Shown: piece after piece, positions 1 through 11,595 of the stretch
How positions within the stretch are numbered: the first letter of the stretch is position 1
Layout of the letters: the number at the start of each line of letters is the position of its first letter
Assembly: GCA_029216955.1 (NCBI GenBank)
Contig: JANAVB010006999.1
Span: 1,446,288 to 1,510,287, forward strand
DNA: 64,000 bases
Direction of reading: 5' to 3'
Source: Iris pallida
Lineage: Eukaryota; Streptophyta; Magnoliopsida; Asparagales; Iridaceae
Notes under the pieces: model-generated
Databases searched by the model: none
Seen by the model: the letters and a program-made list of their open reading frames with translations, nothing else
Told to the model about the DNA's origin: nothing
Made by a program: the position numbers and the translations under genes

Positions 1-3000
1 AAGCTGTTAAGACATGGGGGTTACTCTACAAGCCATCAGTCAATCCTAAGGTTTAACAATCCTAGGTATCTCAATCACAGGCAATTATACTAGAGCAAAG
101 AGCACGATCATCATACATACAATAATAAGGCGTCCCGAACCATATATACATGACTGATCATGAAGCTAGTACCACAGAACTGATGACTAGCTAGAGTATT
201 AGTCGTACATGATAAGGACTAGCTATAGTCTAGAATACACATATCATGTTTATGCCCGTAGGCTACAATATCAAGTAAAATACCAAAACACGAGCTAAAC
301 ACGTGCTCGGGGCTAAACATTACAAGAGGAGAATTTTTATATCAGTGGGAGGATGAAGAAGAAACCCACTGAGGCACTCTAGTGCTCCGGCTGGTCACCG
401 TCGAGCAGATGGTGCGGTAGATCCTTCGGGCTCTTCTATCGAAACCTGGCCATGCAAAATCAGTGGGGTCATACCCCAAATAGCAAGTACCACAAAGGAG
501 GCCGAACTATGAACTTAAAACCAGCAATCATGGGCAATCAACATGGAAAGAAAGTAATAAGTAAGGGAGGATCGAGATTCGTGCAGTACCAATGCACTCA
601 TCCCGATCATAGAAAGACAGTAAGTAAATCATCATTTCTGGAGAACATGTTAAATAAATAGAGCTAGGCAATAAATGAAGAGAGGACGACGGTACTGTTC
701 CGGAAGCCAGGTTACAACCCTTAAACCAAACAAGGACCGGGATTATAACCCTTCGCCTGAACAGAACTTGGTCTCTGATCATTTATTGCTAGAGGTGACA
801 ATCATTAAGTGACAGTGAGAGAGTGACAATACATAGTACAATACATTAGAGGGACAATCATTGCAACCATTATCCTGAAACAATTAGGAACTGGATCTCG
901 ACAAGACTTAGACTGGGAAGGTGATATACGATGGGATAACCATAGGACTATTCAGATAACCAGGTTACAACCCGTAAACCAAACAAGGACCGAGGTTGTA
1001 ACCCTTCGTCTGAACCGAACTTGGTTTCTCCCACTATTTATCGGCAAGATAAAATAAGAAATCAGGACACGTAACAATCCTGTACAGGATCAAGACAAGA
1101 CTAGACAGATTGAACTTCATCCAACATTTCACGACCAAGCAATAAGTACGGTTTGATACTTTAACTAACTAGGGTTATCACAGGCCTAGTTACTAGCAAG
1201 ATGCAAAGAGATTTCCAAGTCCAGTTACCCACCTGCTGCTACCTGAGTGACCCCAGTAAAAGAAAAACAAGTATAGCAGACACATTATAGTGAGATACAT
1301 GTGTCCTAAAGAGGTGCCCCACTCGACGACAGGCTGGAAATGTGCTCATCATGACAGATAGCTCCAAGTCCCATGTATATATATATAAGGCCGGGATCAA
1401 AGGGGCAACAGGTAACTGGGAAAGTCTCTTCATGAACTACTATATTATTCTAGTTGTTAGCCTTAGCCATTTACAGTAGGTACCCCTGACCGTGGTACTC
1501 AGGGGTCCCTGTCCTAGACATGATGCAAGATAAGACGGGTTCATTTGTACAAGCACAATCGTCCACGGTGTCCAGGTCATTCAATCTTGTCGTGTCATGT
1601 TAGCCGTCGCAACAGCGTTTCGAGAAATATATCATGTCAGGTTTACTTGTCAAGAGTGCGCTACGGCGGGCCATTATCATGTCGTTATCATTAATCTTGT
1701 TACCAATCTGGAGTGCACCACAACGGGTCACTATCGTGTTAAGCAATTCATTATTTAAGAAATAACATACTATTAAGTGGGTCGTCGCAATTCAGGCCAG
1801 AATAGAAAATGCACAATAGCAGTCAGAAACTCCATGAAAGAAACTTGCATAAAATAATTAAATAACATATTCTGGAAGCCAAGAAAAAGACCTACAACTT
1901 TCATGTTGGGAGTGGGAAGAAATTCTGACCACAATTCAGGCAAATAAAACATTTAAACAATCAAAGTGGACCCCATGCGGCCAAGAGTGGGTGGGGTCCC
2001 ATGCGGCCAACCAGAGCTCATGCGGCCAGAAAATAACTGAAGGGGTCATGCGGCCAAGAATGCAGGCAAGCAAATAAGACAAAAGATAGTGGGATCCTCA
2101 TTAAATGCAAACTTACATTCAAGCAAAAGAAAAGGACACGTGGCCACTCAAGTACAGAGGCCTTGTGGCCTAAATTATATATATTCTAGCCAAGTGGGAC
2201 CCAAAAATCAATGCAGCAAGGAAGGAAAGTTCACGTGAACCATTTAATTAATGATCCACGTGAAGTAATGATTACATGTATATAATAAGCCATGCCAGTG
2301 GAAGGGGCCATGCGGCCAATATTAAATACCATATGCGGCTGGCTTAAGTTCCCATGCGGCCAGCTTTAATACATGCGGCCAATGTAAGCAAGCAGTGCTT
2401 AATACATGCAAAGCTAAATATTAAAGCATGCATGCTATTTAATATATATAAGCCTATGCGGCCAGGTTTGCTACGCATGCAATTGCATGCAAGTTAATAT
2501 ATAAAATGCTTGCAAATGCTAATTCCCATGCGGCTAACCATGAAGTTTCCATGCAAAACTATTGGCAAGCATGCAAGTGCTTGCATGCAAGGGCATGCAC
2601 AAAAGAAAATACTTCATGCGGCTCAGTATTGTATATATGCATGCGGCCACAACTCAAATAGCGAAAGCATAATGCACTAAATATAAGCAGGCTAATGCAT
2701 TATTTATGAATGCAAAAAAAATGCATTTAAATATTAATAATACAACCAACTAAAGTTGGCCATAGCTAACTTTAATTCATTCCTGCTACTTATTTAACTA
2801 ATGTTATGCATGCTATTTACGTACAATGCATGCAAATGCATGCTAGTAGACTAGTAATGCATGCAAAAGCATGCTATCCCATGCGGCTACAATTTAATAG
2901 TAGCATGCGGCTACTAATACATGCTTATGCGGCTAGCAACCTTTGCTTATGTAGCTAAGCAATATTGATGCTTGCATGCGGCTAAGCATATGAATGCTTA

Positions 3001-4003
3001 TGCGGCCAACAAAACATTGCATGCAACTGCAATGCAAGCCAATGCTAATGCATGCCATTAAATACTAATGCATGCAAAATAATAAAAGCAAGCCATGCGG
3101 CTCATTTGCTTCCATGTGCGGCCAGCAAGAATTCATGCGGCTCACAAATATTTTCTTATGCGACCAGCAAATATTATATTAAATAATAATAAAAGCCATG
3201 CAATAATTCTTATGCGGCCAATGCAAATAATAGTGGCCATGCCAGCTAAGCAGTGCCATATGCGGCTGTGCAAGGAAAGGCTCATGCGTCCAAAATAATT
3301 AATTCAATTAAATGGCCATGCGGCCAGAGAACTATTCTTCTTCTCCACTTTTCGAGAAGAAGAATACCATGAAGCCATGCTTCCAAGCTCCATAAATTCG
3401 TCATCCAGAGTCCAAATCTGAACTTCCATAAGTCAAATTTGGACAGAATGAAATTCTCTACAACATGAAACCATCAACTAGCAAAAATATGCAAGTTTGA
3501 CAGATCAAAACCCATGAAAACTAAAAATACCACAAAGCTAGATCTACAACAATCCACTCGGTAAAATCGAGAACTCCAAGTTCTAAAGATGCTTAGAATC
3601 ATGCAAGAAAGAAGATAGAACAAACAGAAATAAATTTGTTCAAGGTTCGGCAAGGTGTACTTGTCTCTCTCTCTAATGGCTAGGGTTTGGTGGAAAAGAA
3701 ATGAATGAGGGTGAATGAGGAGAGAGAGAAAAAGTGGCTTATATAACAAGCTCAAGTGATCTCCACCATTCATTCCTCTCCACTCAATCTAAACCATACA
3801 CCTCCTCTCATAAAGAACCAAACTAAACCAAACCAAGTCAAAGTGGAACCGAACCAAATAAAACCAAATTCAAGTTAAACCAAGTCATAAAAATCCTACA
3901 CTTAGAAATTTTTTAAAATATCACGCAAATCGATAAATACGAAATACGACTCAAATAAACACGTATCCGTATAAAATACCGATTCAGTGAGACGGGTCTC
4001 ACA
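1..4003 (-). repeat. 3' LTR of the first element (truncated by window)
   Basis: Near-identical to 4844-8850 along its length, with scattered substitutions and small indels. The first ~89 bases seen in the other LTR lie beyond the window start. It has two parts: an outer part at about 1-1800 with tRNA-free unique-looking sequence, and a part at 1975-3340 packed with the short motif ATGCGGCC(A/T) and GCATGC blocks. The TG end at 4003 is a perfect inverted repeat, GTGAGAC-CC-GTCTCAC. The short frames in it are not conserved in the other copy and are not called. Confidence 0.8.
1975..3340. repeat. ATGCGGCC / GCATGC motif array inside LTR (copy 1)
   Basis: More than twenty irregularly spaced copies of ATGCGGCC or ATGCGGCT lie in an AT-rich background, mixed with GCATGC palindromes. 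The spacing is not regular, so it is not a simple tandem satellite. The same array recurs at about 6816-8155 in the other LTR with point changes in individual motifs. Confidence 0.8.
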
Positions 4004-4754
4004 ACTCTCCACACCTTAGAAAAAATTCTTCCTCGGAATTTCCTGAAGCTAGTCGAGCAAGATAACAAAACAAAAGCTCCAGAAAACTCAACAATCTCAA
4101 TAAATCAAGCATGGCATATAAGTAAAATAAAAAATCAATAATATAAATAAATACGTAAGCGGTAAATAAATGCACAAGAACAAATACAATCATGATCAAG
4201 AAGGACTGGAGGCATATGGATCAATATGTCTCCTGAGACAGTTGTGTAGAAACTAACGTCCTCGCATGCCAAAGCTGATTTCCAAAAATGGATAAAAGTC
4301 AAGCCTCAAGGTAAGTCGGTACCAATGACTTAGTTCAAGACATGACTCTACCCAGGACGTGTCATCGTAGTTGAAACAGATGCATGAACTTTATCACCTG
4401 TCTCAAGATACGAAGACAGAAGCGACTGGCTGATCGGGATGGACTGACATCTCTGCCTGCATGCTAAGACTGATCCTCCATAACTGGCCTGGCTGAAGAA
4501 TGCTGAGCCGCCCTCGGCAAAACACGAACAAGATAATCAGAAGGATCAAGAACAGTGCCCTTGAAAGTTGAAGGACACAAGATCAAATCATGGGAACATG
4601 AATGATCAATGCTCAAAACAGATATCAAGTCAAATATCAGAGGTAGAGAATAATCCGAAGGAGATCAATAAGGATAATCGTGATTGAGATATCTAAACAT
4701 GGTAACCCTCACAAATCTAAAAATCGAGACCTGCATGGGCCACCACTAAAATCA
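4004..4754 (-). mobile_element. Short internal region of the first LTR element
   Basis: This is single-copy sequence between the two LTRs. Next to the 3' LTR (right side in minus reading) it carries a purine-rich stretch typical of a polypurine tract. At the other end, beside TATCACGCCCC (probably a mutated TGTCACG LTR end), no clear initiator-Met primer site is visible. There is no protein frame over 70 codons. The 4754/4755 boundary is inferred by analogy with the other LTR ends in the window and could be off by tens of bases. Confidence 0.6.
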
Positions 4755-7700
4755 TATCACGCCCCAGAACCAGAATATTGGACGGAGGCGTACACAGCCA
4801 GCTACGCAATCCTAAATTACGTTAATACTCTGAAATCACGTATAAGCTGTCAAGATATAGGGGTTACTCTAAAAGCCATCAGTCAATCCTAAGGTTTAAC
4901 AATCCTAGGTATCTCAATTACAGGCAATTATACTAGAGCAAAGAGCACGATCATCATACATACAATAGTAAGGCGTCCCAAACCATATATACATGACTAA
5001 TCATGAAGCTAGTACCACAGAACTGATGACTAGCTAGAGTATTAGTCATATATGATAAGGACTAGCTATAGTCTAGAATACACATATCATGTTTATGCCC
5101 GTAGGCTACAATATCAAGGAAAATACCAAAACACAAGCTAAACACGTGCTCGGGGCTAAACGTTACAAGAGGAGAATTTTCATATCAGTGGGAGGATGAA
5201 GAAGAAACCCACTGAGGCACTCTGGTGCTCCGGCTGGTCACCATCGAGTAGATGGTGCGGTAGATCCTTCGGGCTCTTCTATCGGAACCTGGCCATGCAA
5301 AACTAGTGGGGTCAGACCCCAAATAGCAAGTACCACAAAGGAGGCCGAACTATGAACTTAAAACCAGCAATCATGGGCAATCAACAGGGAGAGAAAGCAA
5401 TAAGTAAGGGAGGATCGAGATTCGTGCAGTACCAATGCACTCATCCCGATCATCGAAAGACAGTAAGTAAATCATCATTTCTGGAGAACATGTTAAATAA
5501 ATAGAGCTAGACAATAAACGAAGAGAGGACGACGATACTATTCTGGAAATCAGGTTACAACCCTTAAACCAAACAAGGACCGGAATTGTAACCCTTCGCC
5601 TGAACAGAACTTGGTCTCTGATCATTTATTGCTAGAGGTGACAATCATTAAGTGACAGTGAGAGAGTGACAATACAGAGTACAATACATTAGAGGGACAA
5701 TCATTGCAACCATTATCCTGGAACAATTAGGAACTGGATCTAGACAAGACTTAGACTGGAAAGGTGATATATGATGGGATAACCATGGGACTATTCAGAT
5801 TACCAGGTTACAACCCGTAAACCAAACAAGGACCGGGGTTGTAACCTTTCATCTGAACCGAACTTGGTTTCTCCCACCATTTATCGGCAAGATAAAATAA
5901 GAAATCAGGACATGTAACAATCCTGTACAAGATCAAGACAAGACTAGACATATTGAACTTCATCCAACATTTCACGGCCAAGCAATAAGTACGGCTTGAT
6001 ACTTTAACTAACTAGGGTTATCACAGGCCTAGTTACTAGCAAGATGCAAAGAGATTTCCAAGTCCAGTTACCCGCATGCTACTACCTGAGTGACCCCAAC
6101 AAAAGAAAAACAAGTATAGCAGACACACTGCAGTGAGATACATGTGTCCTAAAGAGGTGCCCCACTCGACGGTAGGATGGAAATGTGCTCATCATGACAG
6201 ATAGCTCCAAGTCCCATGTATATATATATAAGGCCGAGATCAAAGGGGTAACAGGTAATTGGGAAAGTCTCTTCATGAACTACTATATTATTCTAGTTGT
6301 TAGCCTTAGCCATTTACAGTAGGTAACCCTGACCGTGGTACTCAGGGGTCCCTGTCCTAGACATGATACAAGACAAGACGGATTCATTTGTACAAGCACA
6401 ATCGTCCACGGTGTCCAGGTCATTCAATCTTGTCGTGTCATGTTAGCCGTCGCAACAACGTTTCGAAAAATATATCATGTCAGGTTTACTTGTCAAGAGT
6501 GCACCACGGCGGGCCATTATCATGTCGTTATCATTAATCTTGTTACCAATCTGGAGTGTGCCACAACGGGTCACTATCGTGTTAAGCAATTCATTATTTA
6601 AGAAATAACATACTATTAAGTGGGTCGTCGCAATTCAGGCCAGAATAGAAAATGCACAATAGCAGTCAGAAACTCCATGAAAGAAACTTGCATAAAATAA
6701 TTAAATAACAAATTCTGGAAGCCAAGAAAAAGATCTACAACTTTTATGTTGGGAGTGAAAAAAAATTCTGACCACAATTCAGGCAAATAAAACATTTACA
6801 CAATCAAATTGGACCCCATGCGGCCAAGAGTGGGTGGGGTCCCTTGCGGCCAACCAAAGCTCATGCGGCCAGAAAATAACTGAAGGGGTCATGCTGCCAA
6901 GAATACAGGCAAGCAAATAAGACAAAAGATAGTGGGATCCTCATTAAATGCAAACTTACATTCAAGCAAAAGAAAAGGGCACGTGGCCACTCAAGTACAG
7001 AGGCCTTGTGGCCTAAATTATATATATTCTAGCCAAGTGGAACCCAAAAATCAATGCAGCAAGGAAGAAAAGTTCACATGAACCATTTAATTAATGATCC
7101 ACGTAAAGCAATGATTACATGTATATAATAAGCCATGCCAGTGGAAGGGGCCATACGGCCAATATTAAATACCATATGCGGCTGGCTTAAGTTCCCATGC
7201 GGCCAGCTTTAATACATGCGGCCAATGTAAGCAAGCAGTGCTTAATACATGCAAAGCTAAATACTAATGCATGCATGCTATTTAATATATATAAGCCTAT
7301 GCGACCAGGTTTGCTAAGCATGCAATTGCATGCAAGTTAATATATAAAATGCTTGCAAATGCTAATTTCCATGCGGCTAACCATGAAGTTTCCATGCAAA
7401 ACTATTGGCAAGCATGCAAGTGCTTGCATGCAAGGGCATGCACAAAAGAAAATACTTCATACGGCTCAGTACTGTATATATGCATGTGACCACAACTCAA
7501 ATAGCTAAAGTATAATGCACTAAATATAAGCAGGCTAATGTATTATTTATGCATGCAAAAAAAATGCATTTAAATATTAATAATACAACCAACTAAAGTT
7601 GGCCATAGCTAACTTTAATTCATTCCTGCTACTTATTTAGCTAATGTTATGCATGCTATTTACGTACAATGCATGCAAATGCATGCTAGTAGACTAGTAA

Positions 7701-8850
7701 TGCATGCAAAAGCATGCTATCCCATGCGGCTACAATTTAATAGTAGCATGCGGCTACTAATACATGCTTATGCGGCTAGCAACCTTTGCTTATGTAGCTA
7801 AGCAATATTAATGCTTGCATGCGGCTAAGCATATGAATGCTTATGCGGCCAACAAAATATTGCATGCAACTGCATGCAAGCCAATGCTAATGTATGCCAT
7901 TAAATACTAATGCATGCAAAATAATAAAAGCAAGCCATGCGGCTCATTTGCTTCCATGTGCGGTCAGCAAGAATTCATGCGGCTCACAAATATTTTCTTA
8001 TACGGCCAACAAATATTATATTAAATAATAATAATAAAAGCCATGCAATAATTCTTATGCGGCCAATGCAAATAATAGTGGCCATGCCAGCTAAGCAGTG
8101 CCATATGCGGCTGTGCAAGGAAAGGCTCATGCGGCCAAAATAATTAATTCAATTAAATGGCCATGAGGCCAGAGAACTGTTCTTCTTCTCCACTTTCCGA
8201 GAAGAAGAACACCATGAAGCCATGCTTCCAAGCTCCATAAATTCGTCATCCAGAGTCCAAATCTGAACTTCCATAAGTCAAATTTGGGCAGAATGAAATT
8301 CTCTATAACATGGAACCATCAACTTGCAAAAATATACAAGTTTGACAGATCAAAACCCATGAAAACCAAAAATACCACAAAGCTAGATCTACAACATTCC
8401 ACTCGGTAAAACCGAGAACTCCAAGTTCTAAAGATGCTTAGAATCATGCAAGGAAGAAGATGGAACAAACATAAATAAATTAGTTCAAGGTTCGGCAAGG
8501 TTTACTTGCCTCTCTCTCTAATGGCTAGGGTTTGGTGAAAAAGAAATGAATGAGGGTGAATGAGGAGGGAGAGAGAAAAAGTGGCTTATATAACAAGCTC
8601 AAGTGATCTCCACTATTCATTCCTCTCCACTCAATCTAAACCATACACCTCCTCTCATAAAGAACCAAATAAAACCAAACCAAGTCAAAGTGGAACCGAA
8701 CCAAATAAAACCAAATCCAAGTTAAACCAAGTCATGAAAATCCTACACTTAGGAAAATTTTAAAATATCACGCAAATCGATAAATACGAAATACGGCTCA
8801 AATAAACACGTATTCGTATAAAATATCGATTCAGTGAGACGGGTCTCACA
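4755..8850 (-). repeat. 5' LTR of the first element
   Basis: Complete copy of the ~4.1 kb LTR. On the minus strand it starts at 8850 with TGTGAGACCCG and ends near 4755. It contains the second copy of the ATGCGGCC motif array (about 6816-8155). The immediate right flank (CCTATACGG...) is the degenerate 42 bp repeat also seen at 56.9 kb, which fixes the outer boundary. Confidence 0.8.
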
Positions 8851-9590
8851 CCTATACGGATACGTCTGGTTACCATGTCATCATAGATGCTCTCTTCGAA
8901 GGTACGTCGGATAATCATGTCGTCATGGAGCCTCCCTACGGGGGTACGTCGGACAATTATGTCGTCAAAATTACTTTACATGATTAACCAATACGTCCAA
9001 TTTTTTTACTTGAATAATCATGCTGTCAAAGGAACTTCACATGAATTAACTGTCCCATCACTTGACCTGAACTAATTATGTTGTCAAGTTAAACTTTACA
9101 CCATCCTATATAATTGAAAACTCCTAGAATGATAAATCGGTTTCCATAACGCATGATCACTTATATAGAAGATTATTATTGAAATTTGTTCCTTGGTGAG
9201 TTAATAATTGTAGCCGTTAACAATTAAGATAATAGTTTCATCACATCCATGTTTTATTTTTTTGTGCTTTCTATAATCCAAGGCTATGTCATTTGATAAC
9301 CTAGTATTTGTTCGCTAGGTATGTAACTGAATCAGATGAGACCCTTCAATCATACAATACGAGGGAGAATGGTGCAACATGAATATAAAGACAAACATGA
9401 AGATTTTTTTTTGTAGTATCTCAGCAATAGATATAATCTTAATTTGTCTATGTAGTTCTACTTTTGGCGTTGTACGGAATTCGATTGTATTTAGACTTTT
9501 GCGCCCCAAGTTGAACAAGTTGTCGTTACACAGAGGCTCCATACAGGGTGTACGTCATGTTATCATGGCGTCATAGAGGCTTTTCAAAAG
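8851..9590. repeat. Dispersed unit with 42 bp repeats, shared with 56.9-57.5 kb
   Basis: 8851-8965 holds about three degenerate ~42 bp units (pattern GTCGTCATRRAGGC..CTTCGAAGGTACGTCGGACAATCAT, shortened here by dots). AT-rich sequence follows up to 9500 and matches 57020-57545 closely, including the stretch around 9320-9500. Two more 42 bp units lie at 9515-9590. Small open frames (for example at 9379-9576) exist in both copies but begin and end differently, so no gene is called. Confidence 0.7.
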
Positions 9591-9835
9591 TATAGTGAAT
9601 GGGCCCAGCTGAAGTATCTCAAATCAAACTTACATTCCTTTAGAATTTTCACTATTGACAGAATGCACTAATCATTAGGGGTAAGTCCAACAAAACTTCG
9701 GGCTTTTGCGTCCCGGACCTAGGGTGTCTCGCACAAGGTCGGAGTTGCTGAGTTGCAGTTGACCCTAGGACCAACTCACAATAACGGTCAAGGAGCAACC
9801 AAATTAGTTCAACCCCCCGAACCAATTATTGAACG
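9591..9835. other. Unassigned sequence upstream of the LINE
   Basis: About 245 bases with no gene, tRNA or repeat that I recognise. It ends at the 12 bp target duplication of the LINE. Confidence 0.5.
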
Positions 9836-9886
9836 ATAAAAACAAATATACTCCAAAAACCTTCCTTCCTTCCTCTACTCCCTGTC

Positions 9887-11595
9887 ATGGATTCCCCATC
9901 AACTTCTTCATATGAAGATATAATCACAAAGTTATCCACTCTACTCACATCCCACTCCGAATCTGAAGATACTCGATATTCTCCATCCTACAATCCCCAA
10001 GCGGACTGGCATTTATACATCTTCTTTAAAATTCTAACCCATCGTTCATATCCCACCCATATCATCACCGCCACTATCCCAAAGATCTGGAAAGTTACAG
10101 GTGCTGTGAAGATTGCTGAATATCATGACAACTCTTACTCTGCAAAGTTTGATCGCCATGAGGATCTGGATTTTGTGTTCAACAATGGTCCATGGAAGAT
10201 CAACCATCATATGCTTATTCTTGAGCGATGCTATCCCAATAAACTGCCAAGTGATTACAAATTCTCAGAAAGCGAATTTTGGATCCAACTACATGGCCTC
10301 CCGATTAACCTCCTTACCATCGAATTTGTGTCATCACTAGCAGCACGGATTGGGACAATTCATCCACCATCTACTCTTGATGCTAGCAAATGGACACTAT
10401 TTGCTAGAGTAAAGATCAAAATTGATATCACAAAACCTCTTCTTCGAAGTCTCAAGGTACCTATGGGTAATAGATTCTGCAAAGTACTGCTCAAATATGA
10501 ACGTCTTCCAAAGTTCTGCCCATTCTGTGGTTGCCTAGGCCATGGTATCAGGAAGTGTGGTACACATAAAGATTATGAAGCAATGATGAAAGATAATTGG
10601 TCATCTGAGCAGAAGAACCAATTCCAGAGTCTACTTGACAAAAGGCTTGATCAATCAATTTGTGTTACTCACTCTGAGCGATTCAAATCTATTACCCAAG
10701 CTCGAGGCAAATCCAATGCCCCCCCACTCCGATTTCTTCACAATCAAATGAAAAAGGTACTGCATTCCATCCCTCCATCCCCAGTACCATTCCAACATCC
10801 ACTGATAACACTGATATGTCCATTGAACCTCCTCTAATCAACTCCATCAACTCACCCAATCCATCCTTACAATCTTCACAAAGATCAATCTCACCAGTCT
10901 GCAATTCCACCACCATTCCCTCCGTTCAACCTCCGGCAACGGTTACTGACATCAGCCATAAATTCTCAGTAACTACCAATAATCTGTTATCCCGCACTAC
11001 CCCTTTAATTGTGGAAAACCCCACGAACTCTACAGAGGTGGGCCTCCCTGTTTCAGTTACCTGTATTTCAAAATTATCAAACCAGCCTACTACCTGTCTT
11101 CAAAATCCTACATTGGCTGAAACCAATATATCAAACATTGATTGCGATCAAAAAGAGCTTGTTGACCATGCTGCTCCTGCTAATCCCGATCTCCGAGATA
11201 TCTCTGTTAACATTGCCCACTCAAATCCTATTAATATCTCTGTTTCATCCAGTACTTCCAATCCTATCAGGATTACTTCAGATAATCTTGAACTTGATCC
11301 TAATAAGTCTCCAGCACACAATCCACAAAACAAACCATCAACCTCCAATCCTATATCAACTTTCACATCCTTATTGAATGCTATCTCTTCAACACCACTC
11401 CCCCAGGTTGCTGAAACAAGCCTTGTTTTTGATACTCTTCCACTAAACCTCCCAAAGAATATCAACAAAAGAGCTCGTTCAACCAATGATGAGAAAGAAA
11501 CTGATATGGTCCATGCTAGACCCCACAAAAAATTAGCATTCTCCTCTGATGCAGACACAGGCGCGGCTGGCCTACAACAGCCTCTCCAAAAATGA
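9887..11595 (+). pseudogene. LINE ORF1: DUF4283-type gag-like protein with CCHC knuckle, frameshifted
   Basis: The ATG at 9887 opens a 316-codon frame. Residues ~35-190 look like the DUF4283 domain of plant L1 ORF1 proteins, and residues 211-224 form a CCHC knuckle (CPFCGCLGHGIRKC). In this family ORF1 binds the element RNA. The frame breaks at a run of seven C at about 10720-10726: a one-base loss there explains why the Ser/Thr/Pro/Asn-rich tail continues in another frame (10816-11595). That tail ends in the TGA at 11593-11595, which overlaps the ORF2 start. Downstream of the break the first frame runs on only as a short unrelated tail to 10837. Confidence 0.88.

Larger units (their letters stand above)
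1..8850 (-). mobile_element. Non-autonomous LTR retrotransposon with ~4.1 kb LTRs
   Basis: Two long direct copies (1-4003 and 4755-8850) flank only ~0.75 kb. Read on the minus strand, each copy starts TGTGAGACCCGTCTCAC. The sequence just outside the first copy is purine-rich (AAGGTGTGGAGAG), as expected of a polypurine tract before a 3' LTR. The element therefore runs right to left, with its 5' LTR at 4755-8850 and its 3' LTR truncated by the window start. No gag or pol frame is present, so it would depend on another element for transposition. LTR start and layout resemble plant Ty3/gypsy elements (inference). It sits in a ~42 bp repeat array; the right target duplication would be CCTAT (8851-8855), but the left one is outside the window. 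Confidence 0.82.

Noticed and set aside
1975..3340. CRISPR-like array
   Set aside because: The repeats are only ~8 bp, irregularly spaced, in a plant retrotransposon LTR, with no spacer structure.
9379..9576. Small protein frame shared with 57354-57560
   Set aside because: The two copies differ in start, length and stop, and the shared stretch is part of a dispersed non-coding repeat; there is no evidence of selection on the frame.
11009..11558. Frames overlapping the LINE ORF1 tail on both strands
   Set aside because: They are shadows of the Ser/Thr/Asn-rich ORF1 tail, lacking motifs.
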